Assembly (NCBI RefSeq): GCF_004402215.1
Contig: NZ_SOEZ01000014.1
Coordinates: forward strand, 1-53,635
Length of the DNA stretch: 53,635 nucleotides
Direction: 5' to 3'
Source of the DNA: Cryobacterium tagatosivorans
Lineage (GTDB): Bacteria; Actinomycetota; Actinomycetes; Actinomycetales; Microbacteriaceae
Part shown: positions 18,780 through 26,612 of the stretch, one piece after another
Layout: each line of letters opens with the position of its first letter
Position numbering within the stretch: position 1 is the first letter of the stretch
The notes under the pieces: model-generated
The model's input: only the letters and a program-made list of their open reading frames with translations
What the model was told of the DNA's origin: nothing
The model's database searches: none
Program-made: the position numbers and the translations under genes

Positions 18780-19041
18780 CCACATGATCTGCCGGTGCGA
18801 AGACGTCACGGCCACCGAAGTGAGGGCCGCGATCGACGCGGGCGCCTGCAACGCGCAAGAAGTGAAGATGCGCACGCGCGCCGGAATGGGACCCTGCCAG
18901 GGTCGCGTCTGCCGGCCGGCGGTCGAAGCGATGGTCGGTGTCACGGACGAGGGCGTCCTGCGGAGCAACAGCGCCATGACGGTGCACCTCCCCGTTCGTC
19001 CCGTCTCATTGCAGGATCTTGTCATCGAAAGGGAGCAGTAA
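18772..19041 (+). CDS. BFD-like [2Fe-2S] subunit
   Basis: An 89-residue protein with the bacterioferritin-associated-ferredoxin pattern Cys-x-Cys (ICRCED) followed by Cys-x4-Cys (MGPCQGRVC), which holds a [2Fe-2S] cluster. In octopine/nopaline oxidases and in HcnB this domain is usually fused to the C-terminus of the larger flavoprotein; here it is a separate gene overlapping the DAO gene by eight bases. It presumably carries electrons between the flavins. Confidence 0.85.
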   Translation: MNDHMICRCEDVTATEVRAAIDAGACNAQEVKMRTRAGMGPCQGRVCRPAVEAMVGVTDEGVLRSNSAMTVHLPVRPVSLQDLVIEREQ

Positions 19042-19337
19042 TGAGAATCGTCGGTCATCCCGTCCTGCCTGACCTTCCGGCCGACGAGGTCGGCTTCACC
19101 TTCAACGGGGAGCCCTACACGGCCCGCGAGGGAGAGCCCGTGGCGGCGACGCTGCTCGCCAACGGCGTCCGGAAGCTCCGCGTTTCGCCGGTAGCCGGCG
19201 AGCCCCGGGGGATCTACTGCGGCATCGGCCACTGCTACGAATGCCGCGTCTGGCTGAACAACGACACCCAGGTGCGCGCGTGCCTGACCCCGGCGACCGA
19301 GGGCGACTCCTTCACGTCAGAGCGGACGGAAGTATGA
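19041..19337 (+). CDS. Small 2Fe-2S ferredoxin-type subunit (HcnA/SoxX-like)
   Basis: A 98-residue Fer2_4-type protein. Cluster cysteines follow the pattern C-x4-C-x2-C-x11-C (YCGIGHCYEC then RAC), as in HcnA and the small subunits of opine and proline oxidases. It starts at the ATG that shares one base with the preceding stop (TAATG) and ends four bases inside the next gene. It completes the electron-transfer set of the oxidase complex. Confidence 0.87.
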   Translation: MRIVGHPVLPDLPADEVGFTFNGEPYTAREGEPVAATLLANGVRKLRVSPVAGEPRGIYCGIGHCYECRVWLNNDTQVRACLTPATEGDSFTSERTEV

Positions 19338-20575
19338 GCACCCCCGCGGGAACCGAAGCCTTCGACCTCGTCGTGATCGGCGGCGGACCAGCCGGCCTCA
19401 CCGCCGCACGGGATGTCGCCGCCGCGGGTGGCCGCGTCATGGTCGTGGACGAGAACCACGCCATGGGCGGAAAGCTGCGCGGCCAGCTGCACGAGGATCC
19501 CACGGATTCCAGCTGGTGGAAGGGCTGGGAACTGGCCGAACAGGGCGAGAAGGACGCCGTTGCCGCCGGCGCACGGATGATAACGGATGTCGTGGCGTGG
19601 GGACTGGAACCGGGCTGGACGGTGCGATTGACGTACCCGGCAGGCCGGAACGGCGGCCCAAGCCACCTCACGTCGCGCGCGGTCCTCGTCGCGACGGGTG
19701 CCGTCGAGCGGCCGATGCCCGTCACCGGCTGGACGCTGCCGGGCGCGATGACCATCGGTGCGGCCCAGGTGCTCACCAACATCCATCGGGTGAAGCCGGG
19801 TCGCCGCGTGCTGGTCGTCGGCATGGACGTGCTCTCGCTGACGATCGCCAGGGCCATGCAACTGGCCGGCGTCGACGTTATGGGCATCGTCCTGCCGCCC
19901 ACGGCTGTGGAAGGCAGTTCCCCTCGAGCCACGCTCGGCCGCCTCGCCCCGATGGCGAAGCTCGCACCGGCGATGTACATGCGGCTGGCCGGACGCTTCC
20001 TCGGGTGGTCCTGGGTCCAGGCCCTCGCCTCGCGCCTGATTCCCCGGACGGTCCGGATGTGGGGCATCCCGCTCCACCTGCGCACCGCCCTGGTGGCCAT
20101 CCAGGGAACGGATCAGGTCACCGGCGCGGTCGTGGTCAACGTCACGGCCGACGGGACGCCGGTGGCCGGCAGCGAACGTGAACTGGCCGTCGACGCCGTG
20201 TGCCTTGCGAACGGACTCATCCCGCTCAACGAACTCCTGGCTACCCTGGACTGTGCTTTCCTCCGCTCGCCCGACCTCGGGGGTACGGTTCCCGTGCACA
20301 GCGACACCCTGCGCACCCAGCTCGACGGAATGTACGTCGCCGGCAACACGATTGGAGTCGAAAGTGCCAAGATCGCCGAGAAGCAGGGCGCCTTGGTCGC
20401 GCTGAGCATCATCGAGGACCTCGGGCTGTCCACTCGGCGCGGATGCACCGCGGCCCAAGGCGCACTCGACCTCGTGGGCGCCCGCCGCACCATGGAGTTC
20501 CAGTTCGATGTCAACGTGCAGCGAGGCCACGACAAAGTCCAGCGCGCCTGGGAAACGAGCGGCGGGCCCGCATGA
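19334..20575 (+). CDS. FAD/NAD(P)-type large subunit of an amine/opine oxidase (HcnB/OoxA-like)
   Basis: A 413-residue pyridine nucleotide-disulfide oxidoreductase-fold protein. The N-terminal FAD motif DLVVIGGGPAGLTAARDVA is at about residues 10-28, VLVATGAVERPMPVTGWTLPG is the HcnB/OoxA hallmark, and GMYVAGNTIGVESAKIAEKQG is the C-terminal FAD contact. Relatives often carry a C-terminal BFD domain; this one does not, in keeping with the separate BFD gene. The start is the ATG at 19334 (ATGA overlap). The substrate could be an opine, an N-alkyl amino acid or a cyclic imino acid. Confidence 0.87.
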   Translation: MSTPAGTEAFDLVVIGGGPAGLTAARDVAAAGGRVMVVDENHAMGGKLRGQLHEDPTDSSWWKGWELAEQGEKDAVAAGARMITDVVAWGLEPGWTVRLTYPAGRNGGPSHLTSRAVLVATGAVERPMPVTGWTLPGAMTIGAAQVLTNIHRVKPGRRVLVVGMDVLSLTIARAMQLAGVDVMGIVLPPTAVEGSSPRATLGRLAPMAKLAPAMYMRLAGRFLGWSWVQALASRLIPRTVRMWGIPLHLRTALVAIQGTDQVTGAVVVNVTADGTPVAGSERELAVDAVCLANGLIPLNELLATLDCAFLRSPDLGGTVPVHSDTLRTQLDGMYVAGNTIGVESAKIAEKQGALVALSIIEDLGLSTRRGCTAAQGALDLVGARRTMEFQFDVNVQRGHDKVQRAWETSGGPA

Positions 20576-22116
20576 GCACGCGCCGGGTCGGGATCGCCTT
20601 CTTCTATCACGAGTCGCACTCGTTCAGCCCGCTCCGAACCGATCTCGACGCCTTCCGCCAGGAGGCGCTGCTGAGCGGCGATGACCTGATCGAGGCTTAC
20701 CGCGGTACAAAGACGGAGCTCGGCGGTTTCCTCGACGCGCTCGAGGGAACCGAGTTCGTCCCGGTGCCGCTGGTCGCGGCGGCGGCCTCGCCGGCCGGAC
20801 AGGTGACGACCGAGGCCTACGAGCAGATTCGCGGCGACATGCTTACGGCCCTCGCGGGCGCGGGTGACCTCGACGGACTGCTCCTGGCGCTGCACGGGGC
20901 CATGGTCGTCGATGACTACCAGGACCCGGAGACTGACCTAATCGAGCACATCCGGCGGAAGCAGGGGGCGGCGTTCCCGATCGCCGTGACGCTGGACCTG
21001 CACGGGAACGTGACCCGCGGGCTCATCGACCAGCGGGCATCCTGCTTCGGCTTCCAGACTTACCCGCACGTCGACGCTTATGAGCAGGGCCTGCGGGCGG
21101 CGACCGCGCTGATGCGCCAGGTCCGGGACGGAATCACGTACTACCAATGCTTCGCCAAGCTGCCGGCGCTCCTGCCGAGCGTCAACATGCGCACGGCGGA
21201 AGGCCCGATGCACAAGGCGGTAACCGCGGCCCAGGACTGGGAAAAGAGGGGCGGTATCGTCGCGGCTAGCATCTTCGGCGGGTATCCCTACGCGGACATT
21301 GAAGGTGCCGGTGCGAGCGTCGTAGTGCTGGCCACCGACCGCGCGGTGGGCGAGGAGAGCTGCCGAAGCCTTTCATCACTGCTGTGGTCGCTGCGCGAGG
21401 AGTTCGTCACCGAACTGCCCGGCGCAGCGGCCGCTGTCGCGCTGGCGGTGCAGCCCGGGCATCGCCGGCCGGTCGTCCTGGCCGACATCGCCGACAACCC
21501 GCTGAGCGGCGGCAGCGCTGACACGACCGCCCTCGTCGCCGAGGTGCTTAAGGCGCGCGTGCCGAAGTCGCTGATTGGCGCCCTGTGCGATGCGCAGGTC
21601 GTCGAGCAGTGCCGGGCCGCGGGGGAGGGCGCCACGATCGGCATCCGCCTGGGCGGGAAAATCTCGCCCCAATTCGGTCCGCCGCTCGACCTCGAGGTTG
21701 ACATCATTCGCGTCAGCGACGGGCGGTTCCGCAACACTGGGCCGATGAACACCGGACTACAGGTCGACGTCGAAGGCGCCGCGTATCTGCGCGCCCAGGG
21801 GACCGACATTCTGGTGACGGGGCGACCGATCACCGCGAACGACCCGGAGCTGTTCGGACACGTCGGGCTGGACGTCACCGGCTATGACCTGCTGGTCATG
21901 AAGGTTAAGAACCACTTTCGCGCAGCGTTCGAGCCTCTGGTCGGGGACATCATTTGTGTTGATGCGCCGGGTGTGGCGTCGAATGATTTCTCCAGCTTTC
22001 CGTTCCGAAACCTGCCCACAGGGTTGTGGCCCTTCGACCTCTCCGCGACGTTTACGCCCGAGGTCAGGGTGGCCGTCATCCCTGGTGCGTTCGCTTCTGA
22101 CAGGATCCCTGAATGA
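20572..22116 (+). CDS. M81-family metallohydrolase (MlrC-like)
   Basis: A 514-residue protein of the DUF1485/MlrC_C family named after microcystinase C, a zinc-dependent hydrolase of small peptides or amides. Metal-binding candidates are in FYHESHSFSP near the N-terminus and TLDLHGNVT at about residue 141. The C-terminal domain begins near RPVVLADIADNPLSGGSADTT. The start overlaps the oxidase gene by four bases. In soil bacteria M81 genes often sit beside transporters in catabolic clusters. Here it may split an amide or peptide bond in the imported compound; the substrate is unknown. Confidence 0.88.
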   Translation: MSTRRVGIAFFYHESHSFSPLRTDLDAFRQEALLSGDDLIEAYRGTKTELGGFLDALEGTEFVPVPLVAAAASPAGQVTTEAYEQIRGDMLTALAGAGDLDGLLLALHGAMVVDDYQDPETDLIEHIRRKQGAAFPIAVTLDLHGNVTRGLIDQRASCFGFQTYPHVDAYEQGLRAATALMRQVRDGITYYQCFAKLPALLPSVNMRTAEGPMHKAVTAAQDWEKRGGIVAASIFGGYPYADIEGAGASVVVLATDRAVGEESCRSLSSLLWSLREEFVTELPGAAAAVALAVQPGHRRPVVLADIADNPLSGGSADTTALVAEVLKARVPKSLIGALCDAQVVEQCRAAGEGATIGIRLGGKISPQFGPPLDLEVDIIRVSDGRFRNTGPMNTGLQVDVEGAAYLRAQGTDILVTGRPITANDPELFGHVGLDVTGYDLLVMKVKNHFRAAFEPLVGDIICVDAPGVASNDFSSFPFRNLPTGLWPFDLSATFTPEVRVAVIPGAFASDRIPE

Positions 22117-22613
22117 CGGATCAGAACCGATTCAACCTCCGGCCGGCCGTGCTTGAGGATGCGGATGCCCTCGGAGTACTTCACATCGCTGTCTGGCGGT
22201 TCACCTATCAGGCCTGTATGGACCCGAATTTCCTGGCAGGCCTGGACGCCGCCGAATGGATCGCCAACTGGCGGAGGATCCTTGGCACGGATGACGGGAG
22301 GCGAACGATCGTCGCGGTTGATCCCGAACGAGGCGGCGCTATTGTGGGATTCGCCTCGGCGGGGCCCTCGCATGACGCCGAGCCTATTGCCGATACGGAG
22401 TTGTATGTTCTGAACACCGACGTCAGCTGCCACGGCTCCGGAGTGGCCGCCCGGCTGCTGGAATCCGTCCTGTTTCACCAGTCGGCGTCGCTCTGGGTCG
22501 TGGAGCAGAACGACCGCGCCCAGGCCTTCTATCGAAAGCATCGTTTCGTCGTCGAAGGAGCTCTGAAGTGGGACCCGGCAGCGAGAGCGCAGGATGTCCG
22601 AATGAGGCGATAA
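22113..22613 (+). CDS. GNAT-family N-acetyltransferase
   Basis: A 166-residue GNAT protein, last gene of the operon, overlapping the M81 gene by four bases. The acetyl-CoA-binding loop is the region VLNTDVSCHGSGVAARLLES, where the usual Q/R-x-x-G-x-G/A appears as CHGSGVA. NDRAQAFYRKHRFVVEG is the conserved C-terminal segment. Its place in a catabolic operon suggests it protects or activates an amine intermediate, but this is inference. Confidence 0.85.
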   Translation: MTDQNRFNLRPAVLEDADALGVLHIAVWRFTYQACMDPNFLAGLDAAEWIANWRRILGTDDGRRTIVAVDPERGGAIVGFASAGPSHDAEPIADTELYVLNTDVSCHGSGVAARLLESVLFHQSASLWVVEQNDRAQAFYRKHRFVVEGALKWDPAARAQDVRMRR

Positions 22614-22703
22614 CACTTGGCTACGGTCTTCTGCGTGACAACGCGCTGTTCGCCCGTCGATCCGGACCTGCCACGATCCTGAGTTGGCGGGAGATCAAGG
22701 GCG

Positions 22704-22789
22704 GTGGAATACGGTTGGTGTTGCTTGAGCCGGTAACTGTTGCCCTTGAGACTGATCACGTCGGCCTGGTGAACGATGCGGTCAATTTG
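22704..22789 (-). pseudogene. Remnant of IS21-family helper ATPase (istB), C-terminus
   Basis: The minus strand reads QIDRIVHQADVISLKGNSYR followed by LKQHQ, matching the conserved end of IstB proteins (DRLVHHAEVISLKGDSYRL). Neither the Walker motifs nor istA is present, so only a short scrap remains. Confidence 0.65.
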
Positions 22790-23152
22790 AATTGCTCGTC
22801 AACCGAAGAAGGCCTCTCGAGAAGCAAGGCACTCTCGTCCGTGGACGCGCGTGGACTACCTCACTCAAATCGCGCGATTCGGGCCGCCTTGCGGGACATC
22901 GCGAAGCGTCAGGACACGTGATGCCAACGCGAATTGCCACATCACCGCCCGAGAGGGCAAACCACCCAGCACTCAAGACAATCCAACGCGCGCAAAAACC
23001 GCCAAAACCGACTGGAACCCCTCCCTGAACGACAATTCGCGGTCAGGAACTGACGCGAAAGTCGCAGAAACCAGAAATCGCTCCTGAGAATTCTCAGGAG
23101 CGATTTCTTTTTGTTTCTTTGGGGCAGTTTCACGAACAGTTTCGCAAACGAC
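22790..23152. other. Intergenic stretch without a gene, apart from a terminator palindrome
   Basis: About 360 bp between the istB scrap and the IS256 end. Short open frames have no recognisable product. The only clear structure is the palindromic terminator at 23074-23112. Confidence 0.5.
23074..23112 (+). terminator. Rho-independent terminator (34-bp perfect palindrome)
   Basis: The two 17-base arms (GAAATCGCTCCTGAGAA and its exact complement, 23074-23107) meet without a loop, and on the plus strand are followed by TTTTTG and more T-rich sequence. It could end transcription of the upstream rightward operon, although 460 bp separate it from the last gene. It also shields against read-through into the IS256 element. 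Confidence 0.75.
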
Positions 23153-23183
23153 GGTCACGTCCCGCTGAGTGGTGGAGTTTCTC
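23153..23183. repeat. Left terminal repeat of the IS256 element
   Basis: The core ACGTCCCGCTGAGTGG is matched on the opposite strand at the right end with a few substitutions (about 20 of 25 positions over the best-aligned part), and almost exactly by the solo copy at 747-777. Confidence 0.75.
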
Positions 23184-23210
23184 AACACCGTGCGGGTCAG
23201 TTGTTCTAGT

Positions 23211-23448
23211 TTAGGCTGCGGCGAGTTCTGGGAGGATCACCGCCTCGTCGATGACCTCGACGGGGTTGTTCATGACGGCCAGCTCGAGCATCGAGGCCTC
23301 GGAGAAGTAGCGGCGTTCGCCGGCTTCCCACTCGTCGTGCTGCTCGATCAGAACCGACCCGGCCAGGCCAGGCGCAGCAGGGTCGCGGCGTTGGGGAACA
23401 CACCGACGACGTCGGTGCGGCGTTTGATCTCCTTGTTGACCCGTTCCA
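23211..23448 (-). pseudogene. IS256-family transposase, C-terminal part (with frameshift)
   Basis: The minus strand from 23446 reads ERVNKEIKRRTDVVGVFPNA then LLRLA, resuming exactly where the N-terminal fragment broke off. A direct 5-bp duplication (GGCCA-GGCCA on the plus strand, 23361-23370) then shifts the frame. The true end resumes as SVLIEQHDEWEAGERRYFSE and finishes NNPVEVIDEAVILPELAAA with TAA at 23211. Confidence 0.88.
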
Positions 23449-23462
23449 TTAACCGGCTCTCG
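23449..23462 (+). repeat. Terminal inverted repeat, left copy
   Basis: TTAACCGGCTCTCG, exactly complementary to 26599-26612. Confidence 0.85.
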
Positions 23463-23494
23463 TTGTCAGGTCAAGAGGATTGGGATTTTCGGTG

Positions 23495-25443
23495 TCACCG
23501 TCGGACTTGGCGGAGGTGGCTGGTGAGGGCTGCCGCGGTGGTGGCGTGTCTGGCTGCTTCACCGTCCCAGCCGCGTTGTTCGGCATCGGCTGTGAGCGCT
23601 TGGACGTCGTCGAGTTGCTCGGCGAGAGCGTCGGTGAACTCGGGGCCGGTCGTGAAGTTGGCGCAGTTCTCACAGATGTTCGCATAGGAACAGGCGCCGG
23701 CGCTTTCGTGCCGGGAGCAATATCCGTGGGCGACACGGGTTTTGATCATCTCGCTGTTGAGCCAGGCCACTTTGTCGGGAACGATCGGGCGGCCGACCGG
23801 AGTGAGAGTCAATTGTCGGCGCATTTTGCCGACGGCGTCGTCGTAGGCGACTCGCAGCGTCGGCGAGGCGAGGGTGGCATACCGGACGGTCATTTGGGCG
23901 GTCGCGTGGCCCAGCAGCGCCATCAGCGCTTGCAGGCTCATCCCGGCATTGGCGAGCTCGGTGGCCCAGGTGTGGCGGAGTTGGTGCGGCGTCACCGACA
24001 GTCAGCCCCATCGGTGCCGCGGAGTCCCGCAGCGGTGCTGGCAGCGATCAGGCCGTTGCGGATCCGGGTCGGACCCAGTCGTCGGCCGTGGTTGGTGAAG
24101 AGGAAGTCTGTGACCGTGCCGGTCCGGGGGTGGGGCAGCGCCCGTGAGGGACCGCGCTGCCCAGTCCATTGGTCGAGGGCGGCCAGCGCGGTCGCGTCCA
24201 GGGGGACCATCCGCTCGGTGGCGAGTTTGCCGAGGGGGACTTTCAGCCAGGAGCCGGCGGGGCCGTAGTCATAGACGCTTCCCAGTTCCAGGTCGAGGAG
24301 CTCACCGATGCGCAATCCGGTGTGGCGCAACACCGTCACCGCGACGCGGGCGAAGGGATCGTCGAGGGCGTCAACGGCTGCCATCAGCGCCGCGTCGATG
24401 TCGGGGGCGAGAGCGCGCGGCAGCGGCTGACCGAGCTTGGGGATGTCGGCCCGGAATACCAGCCGGCGAGTGGGGACGTCTTTCCAGCCCCAGTCGGTGA
24501 TGTCGTCGAGCATGTTCCGCAGTGTCAATACCGCCGCCTGCGCGACAGCGGTCGAGACGGTGCGGCCTGCGCCGGCGGCGGCATGGCGTCCGCGCCAGGA
24601 CCGGTGGCGGTTCCAGATCAGGTAGGCCTCGATGTGGTGGCGTCGCAGGTGATGGAGGTGTCGTATCTCCGGCGCGTGGGCGGTGAGGTATTCCGCAAAC
24701 GGCAGCAGGTCATTGATCAGGCAGTCCACCGTGCTGGGACGGGCCACTGCGGAGCGGACGGTGACGTAACGCAGGAATGTTTTGCGCAACGAGGGCGCCA
24801 TCTCCACCGCCGCGAAGCGTTCCTCGTAACTCGACGCGGTGGGCCGCCGCCGAGGTGGAGTGTCGATCACTTTGGTGTCGAACAGGATCGCTCTCAGCCC
24901 TGCCAACCGTGCGCGGTAGGCGCGGAGCATCGACGGCGTCAGTGTCGTCGTGGCGATGAGTCCCGTTTCGAACGCGTCGATGATGTCGGTGGTGAGCTGC
25001 GCCGTTGTTCCTCCCGTCCAGGCTAGGAGCACGGCCAGGCCTTCACCGAGAAGGGTTTCGACCCATTTCGATGTCCATCCGAGCCGGTTGCCGGCGGCGC
25101 GCATCCGGGCGAATCCATCCGGGTCGCGCGTCTCGATCGCGGCGCCGATGCCTGTGAGGTTCTTCGCCCCAATCAGTTCCAAGTCCAGTAGCAGGCCGTT
25201 ATGGGCGACGGCATAGACGATGACGGGCCAGGCGCCGGTGCGAGCCAGCTCCTCGCAGCGAGACAACGCCGGGAGGTTCATCCACTCGACCAGGTCTGGG
25301 TGATTGCCGAGGAAAGCGTCAACGATCCGAGCGCGGTCCCGCATAGCCCTGGGCCCCAGGCCGAGAACCGACAGATTGTCGAGGTAGCCGTCTCGCAGCG
25401 TCAGCACTGGAGGCAGGGATGTGGTGGTCATGATGATCGTCAT
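23495..25443 (-). pseudogene. Large tyrosine recombinase (TnpB-like), frameshifted before the catalytic C-terminus
   Basis: The first 483 codons (25443-23992) hold the core-binding region and the first catalytic arginine (LRHTGLRIGELLDLE), ending RGTDGADCR-stop. In the next frame the protein continues LSVTPHQLRHTWATELANAG with HATAQMTVRYATL, giving the remaining H-x-x-R, H and Tyr nucleophile. A Cys-rich tail follows (GYCSRHESAGACSYANICEN then CANF), perhaps a zinc site. A one-base loss near 24000 (minus-strand context GGGGCTGACTGTCGG) explains the break. Reassembled, the protein has about 650 residues, the size of Tn554 TnpB (630). Its ATG overlaps the stop of the partner gene (ATGA). Programmed frameshifting is possible but there is no clear slippery site. 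Confidence 0.85.
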
Positions 25444-26504
25444 CGGGCGTTGGCGGCAAGGGTTGCGCGGGCGGCGCCATATTCGGCGGCGAGGTGTTCG
25501 ATACTCAGGTGGACGTAGCGGGCGGTGGTGTCCGGGGAAACGTGGCCCATCAGCTCCCGCAGTGCCAACAGGTCGATACCGGCCGAGGCCAGCTCGGTGC
25601 CATAGGTGTGCCGCAACCGGTGGGGACGCACCCGGGTCGCCCCCGATGCCTCCCGGTGGCGGCGGAACACCCCGCGCAGCCCCGCTTCCGTCAACGGTTG
25701 TCCCGTGGTTGGCCCTCTCAACACGAGGAAACACTCCGATGAATTCACCCCGGTGGGGCGCTCGTGACGGAGGTAGGCGGCGACCTCGGTAAAGAAAGCG
25801 CCATCGACGGGGATGTGCCCTTCTTTGGATCCTTTGCCCACGACGCGCAGCCGGCAGCGCCCGAGGTCGACGTCGGATAGCTGCAGCCCGCGCACTTCCG
25901 CGGCCCGCAAACCGCCCAGCAGCATCACCAACACGATCGCGCGGTCGCGGTGCGTATCCAACGAACGCAGGAAACGGTCGACGTCGCTAACGGGCAGCGA
26001 TTCCGGCAGCAACTGGGGCTGACGCACCAGCCGTCCCCCACCGCGTGAGCGACCGGCGCCCAGATGACCCAGCAGGCAGCGGGTCGAGGCGCCCGGGCTA
26101 CTGCGCCGTCGCGGAGACGGGACAGGATTGCTGGGGCAAGCGCCGGCCATCACCAAGTATTCGAACAACGCCCTCACCGCCGCGACCCGGCGATTGGCCG
26201 TCGACGCTGCCGCAGTGCGCACTGCGCCCGAAGCTTCCTCGACCCGGTCAGATGTGCCGTGTGAATGAACGCCCTGCCAATCGATCCACTCGAAGACCAT
26301 CATCGGCGAGACCTCGACAAGGGTGCTGCCCCTCGCCAACAGAAACCGTGCGAAGTTGACGATATCGAACGCGTAGGAGCGAACCGTGCTCGGGCTGAAC
26401 GCCCGAGCATCGAGGTGACCGAGAAAGGCATTCGCCGATGCGGCGTCGCCCCAATCGCCCACGATGCGGAACGCACCCTCGAGCTTCCTCGCTGAAACGG
26501 TCAT
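25440..26504 (-). CDS. Tyrosine recombinase (XerD/TnpA-like)
   Basis: A 354-residue integrase, the size of Tn554 TnpA (361). The N-terminal SAM-like core-binding domain covers about residues 20-125. The catalytic set is complete: Arg in GGLRAAEVRGL, His-x-x-Arg in RPHRLRHTYGTEL, His in LMGHVSPDTT and the nucleophile in ARYVHLS. It is read first and is coupled to the larger recombinase gene by a four-base overlap. The start lies about 95 bp inside the right inverted repeat. It is the only intact gene of the element. Confidence 0.9.
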   Translation of the reverse strand: MTVSARKLEGAFRIVGDWGDAASANAFLGHLDARAFSPSTVRSYAFDIVNFARFLLARGSTLVEVSPMMVFEWIDWQGVHSHGTSDRVEEASGAVRTAAASTANRRVAAVRALFEYLVMAGACPSNPVPSPRRRSSPGASTRCLLGHLGAGRSRGGGRLVRQPQLLPESLPVSDVDRFLRSLDTHRDRAIVLVMLLGGLRAAEVRGLQLSDVDLGRCRLRVVGKGSKEGHIPVDGAFFTEVAAYLRHERPTGVNSSECFLVLRGPTTGQPLTEAGLRGVFRRHREASGATRVRPHRLRHTYGTELASAGIDLLALRELMGHVSPDTTARYVHLSIEHLAAEYGAARATLAANAR

Positions 26505-26598
26505 AGCCTGAACTCCTTTGTCCGTCGATCTCCACCAGCTTCCACCCCAACGATCGCGGAACCCTCGTCATCGGAAGTGTCGAGAGGGACGTGTCGTT

Positions 26599-26612
26599 CG
26601 AGAGCCGGTTAA
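26599..26612 (-). repeat. Terminal inverted repeat, right copy
   Basis: CGAGAGCCGGTTAA, exactly complementary to 23449-23462. A second partial motif (CTCTCGAACGACA then CTCTCGACAC, minus strand) lies just inside and may be a recombinase-binding sub-repeat. Confidence 0.85.

Larger units (their letters stand above)
23449..26612 (-). mobile_element. Compact two-recombinase transposon (Tn554/RIT-like)
   Basis: A 3.16-kb unit bounded by perfect 14-bp inverted repeats and containing only two translationally coupled tyrosine recombinase genes. It sits inside the IS256 transposase gene; joining the flanks restores the transposase reading frame at the junction, give or take a few spacer bases (AT on one side, ATCTG on the other). 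Unequal short spacers and no obvious duplication fit tyrosine-recombinase transposition as in Tn554 better than DDE transposition. There is no tnpC-like third gene and no cargo. Confidence 0.8.

Noticed and set aside
8765..22613. A classical aromatic degradation cluster
   Set aside because: PcaF/I/J/R-like genes are present, but no ring-hydroxylating or ring-cleaving dioxygenase, cycloisomerase or lactonase is found.
23449..26612. A canonical RIT (recombinase-in-trio) element or full Tn554
   Set aside because: Only two recombinase genes fit between the inverted repeats; no third recombinase and no tnpC-like gene or resistance cargo is present.
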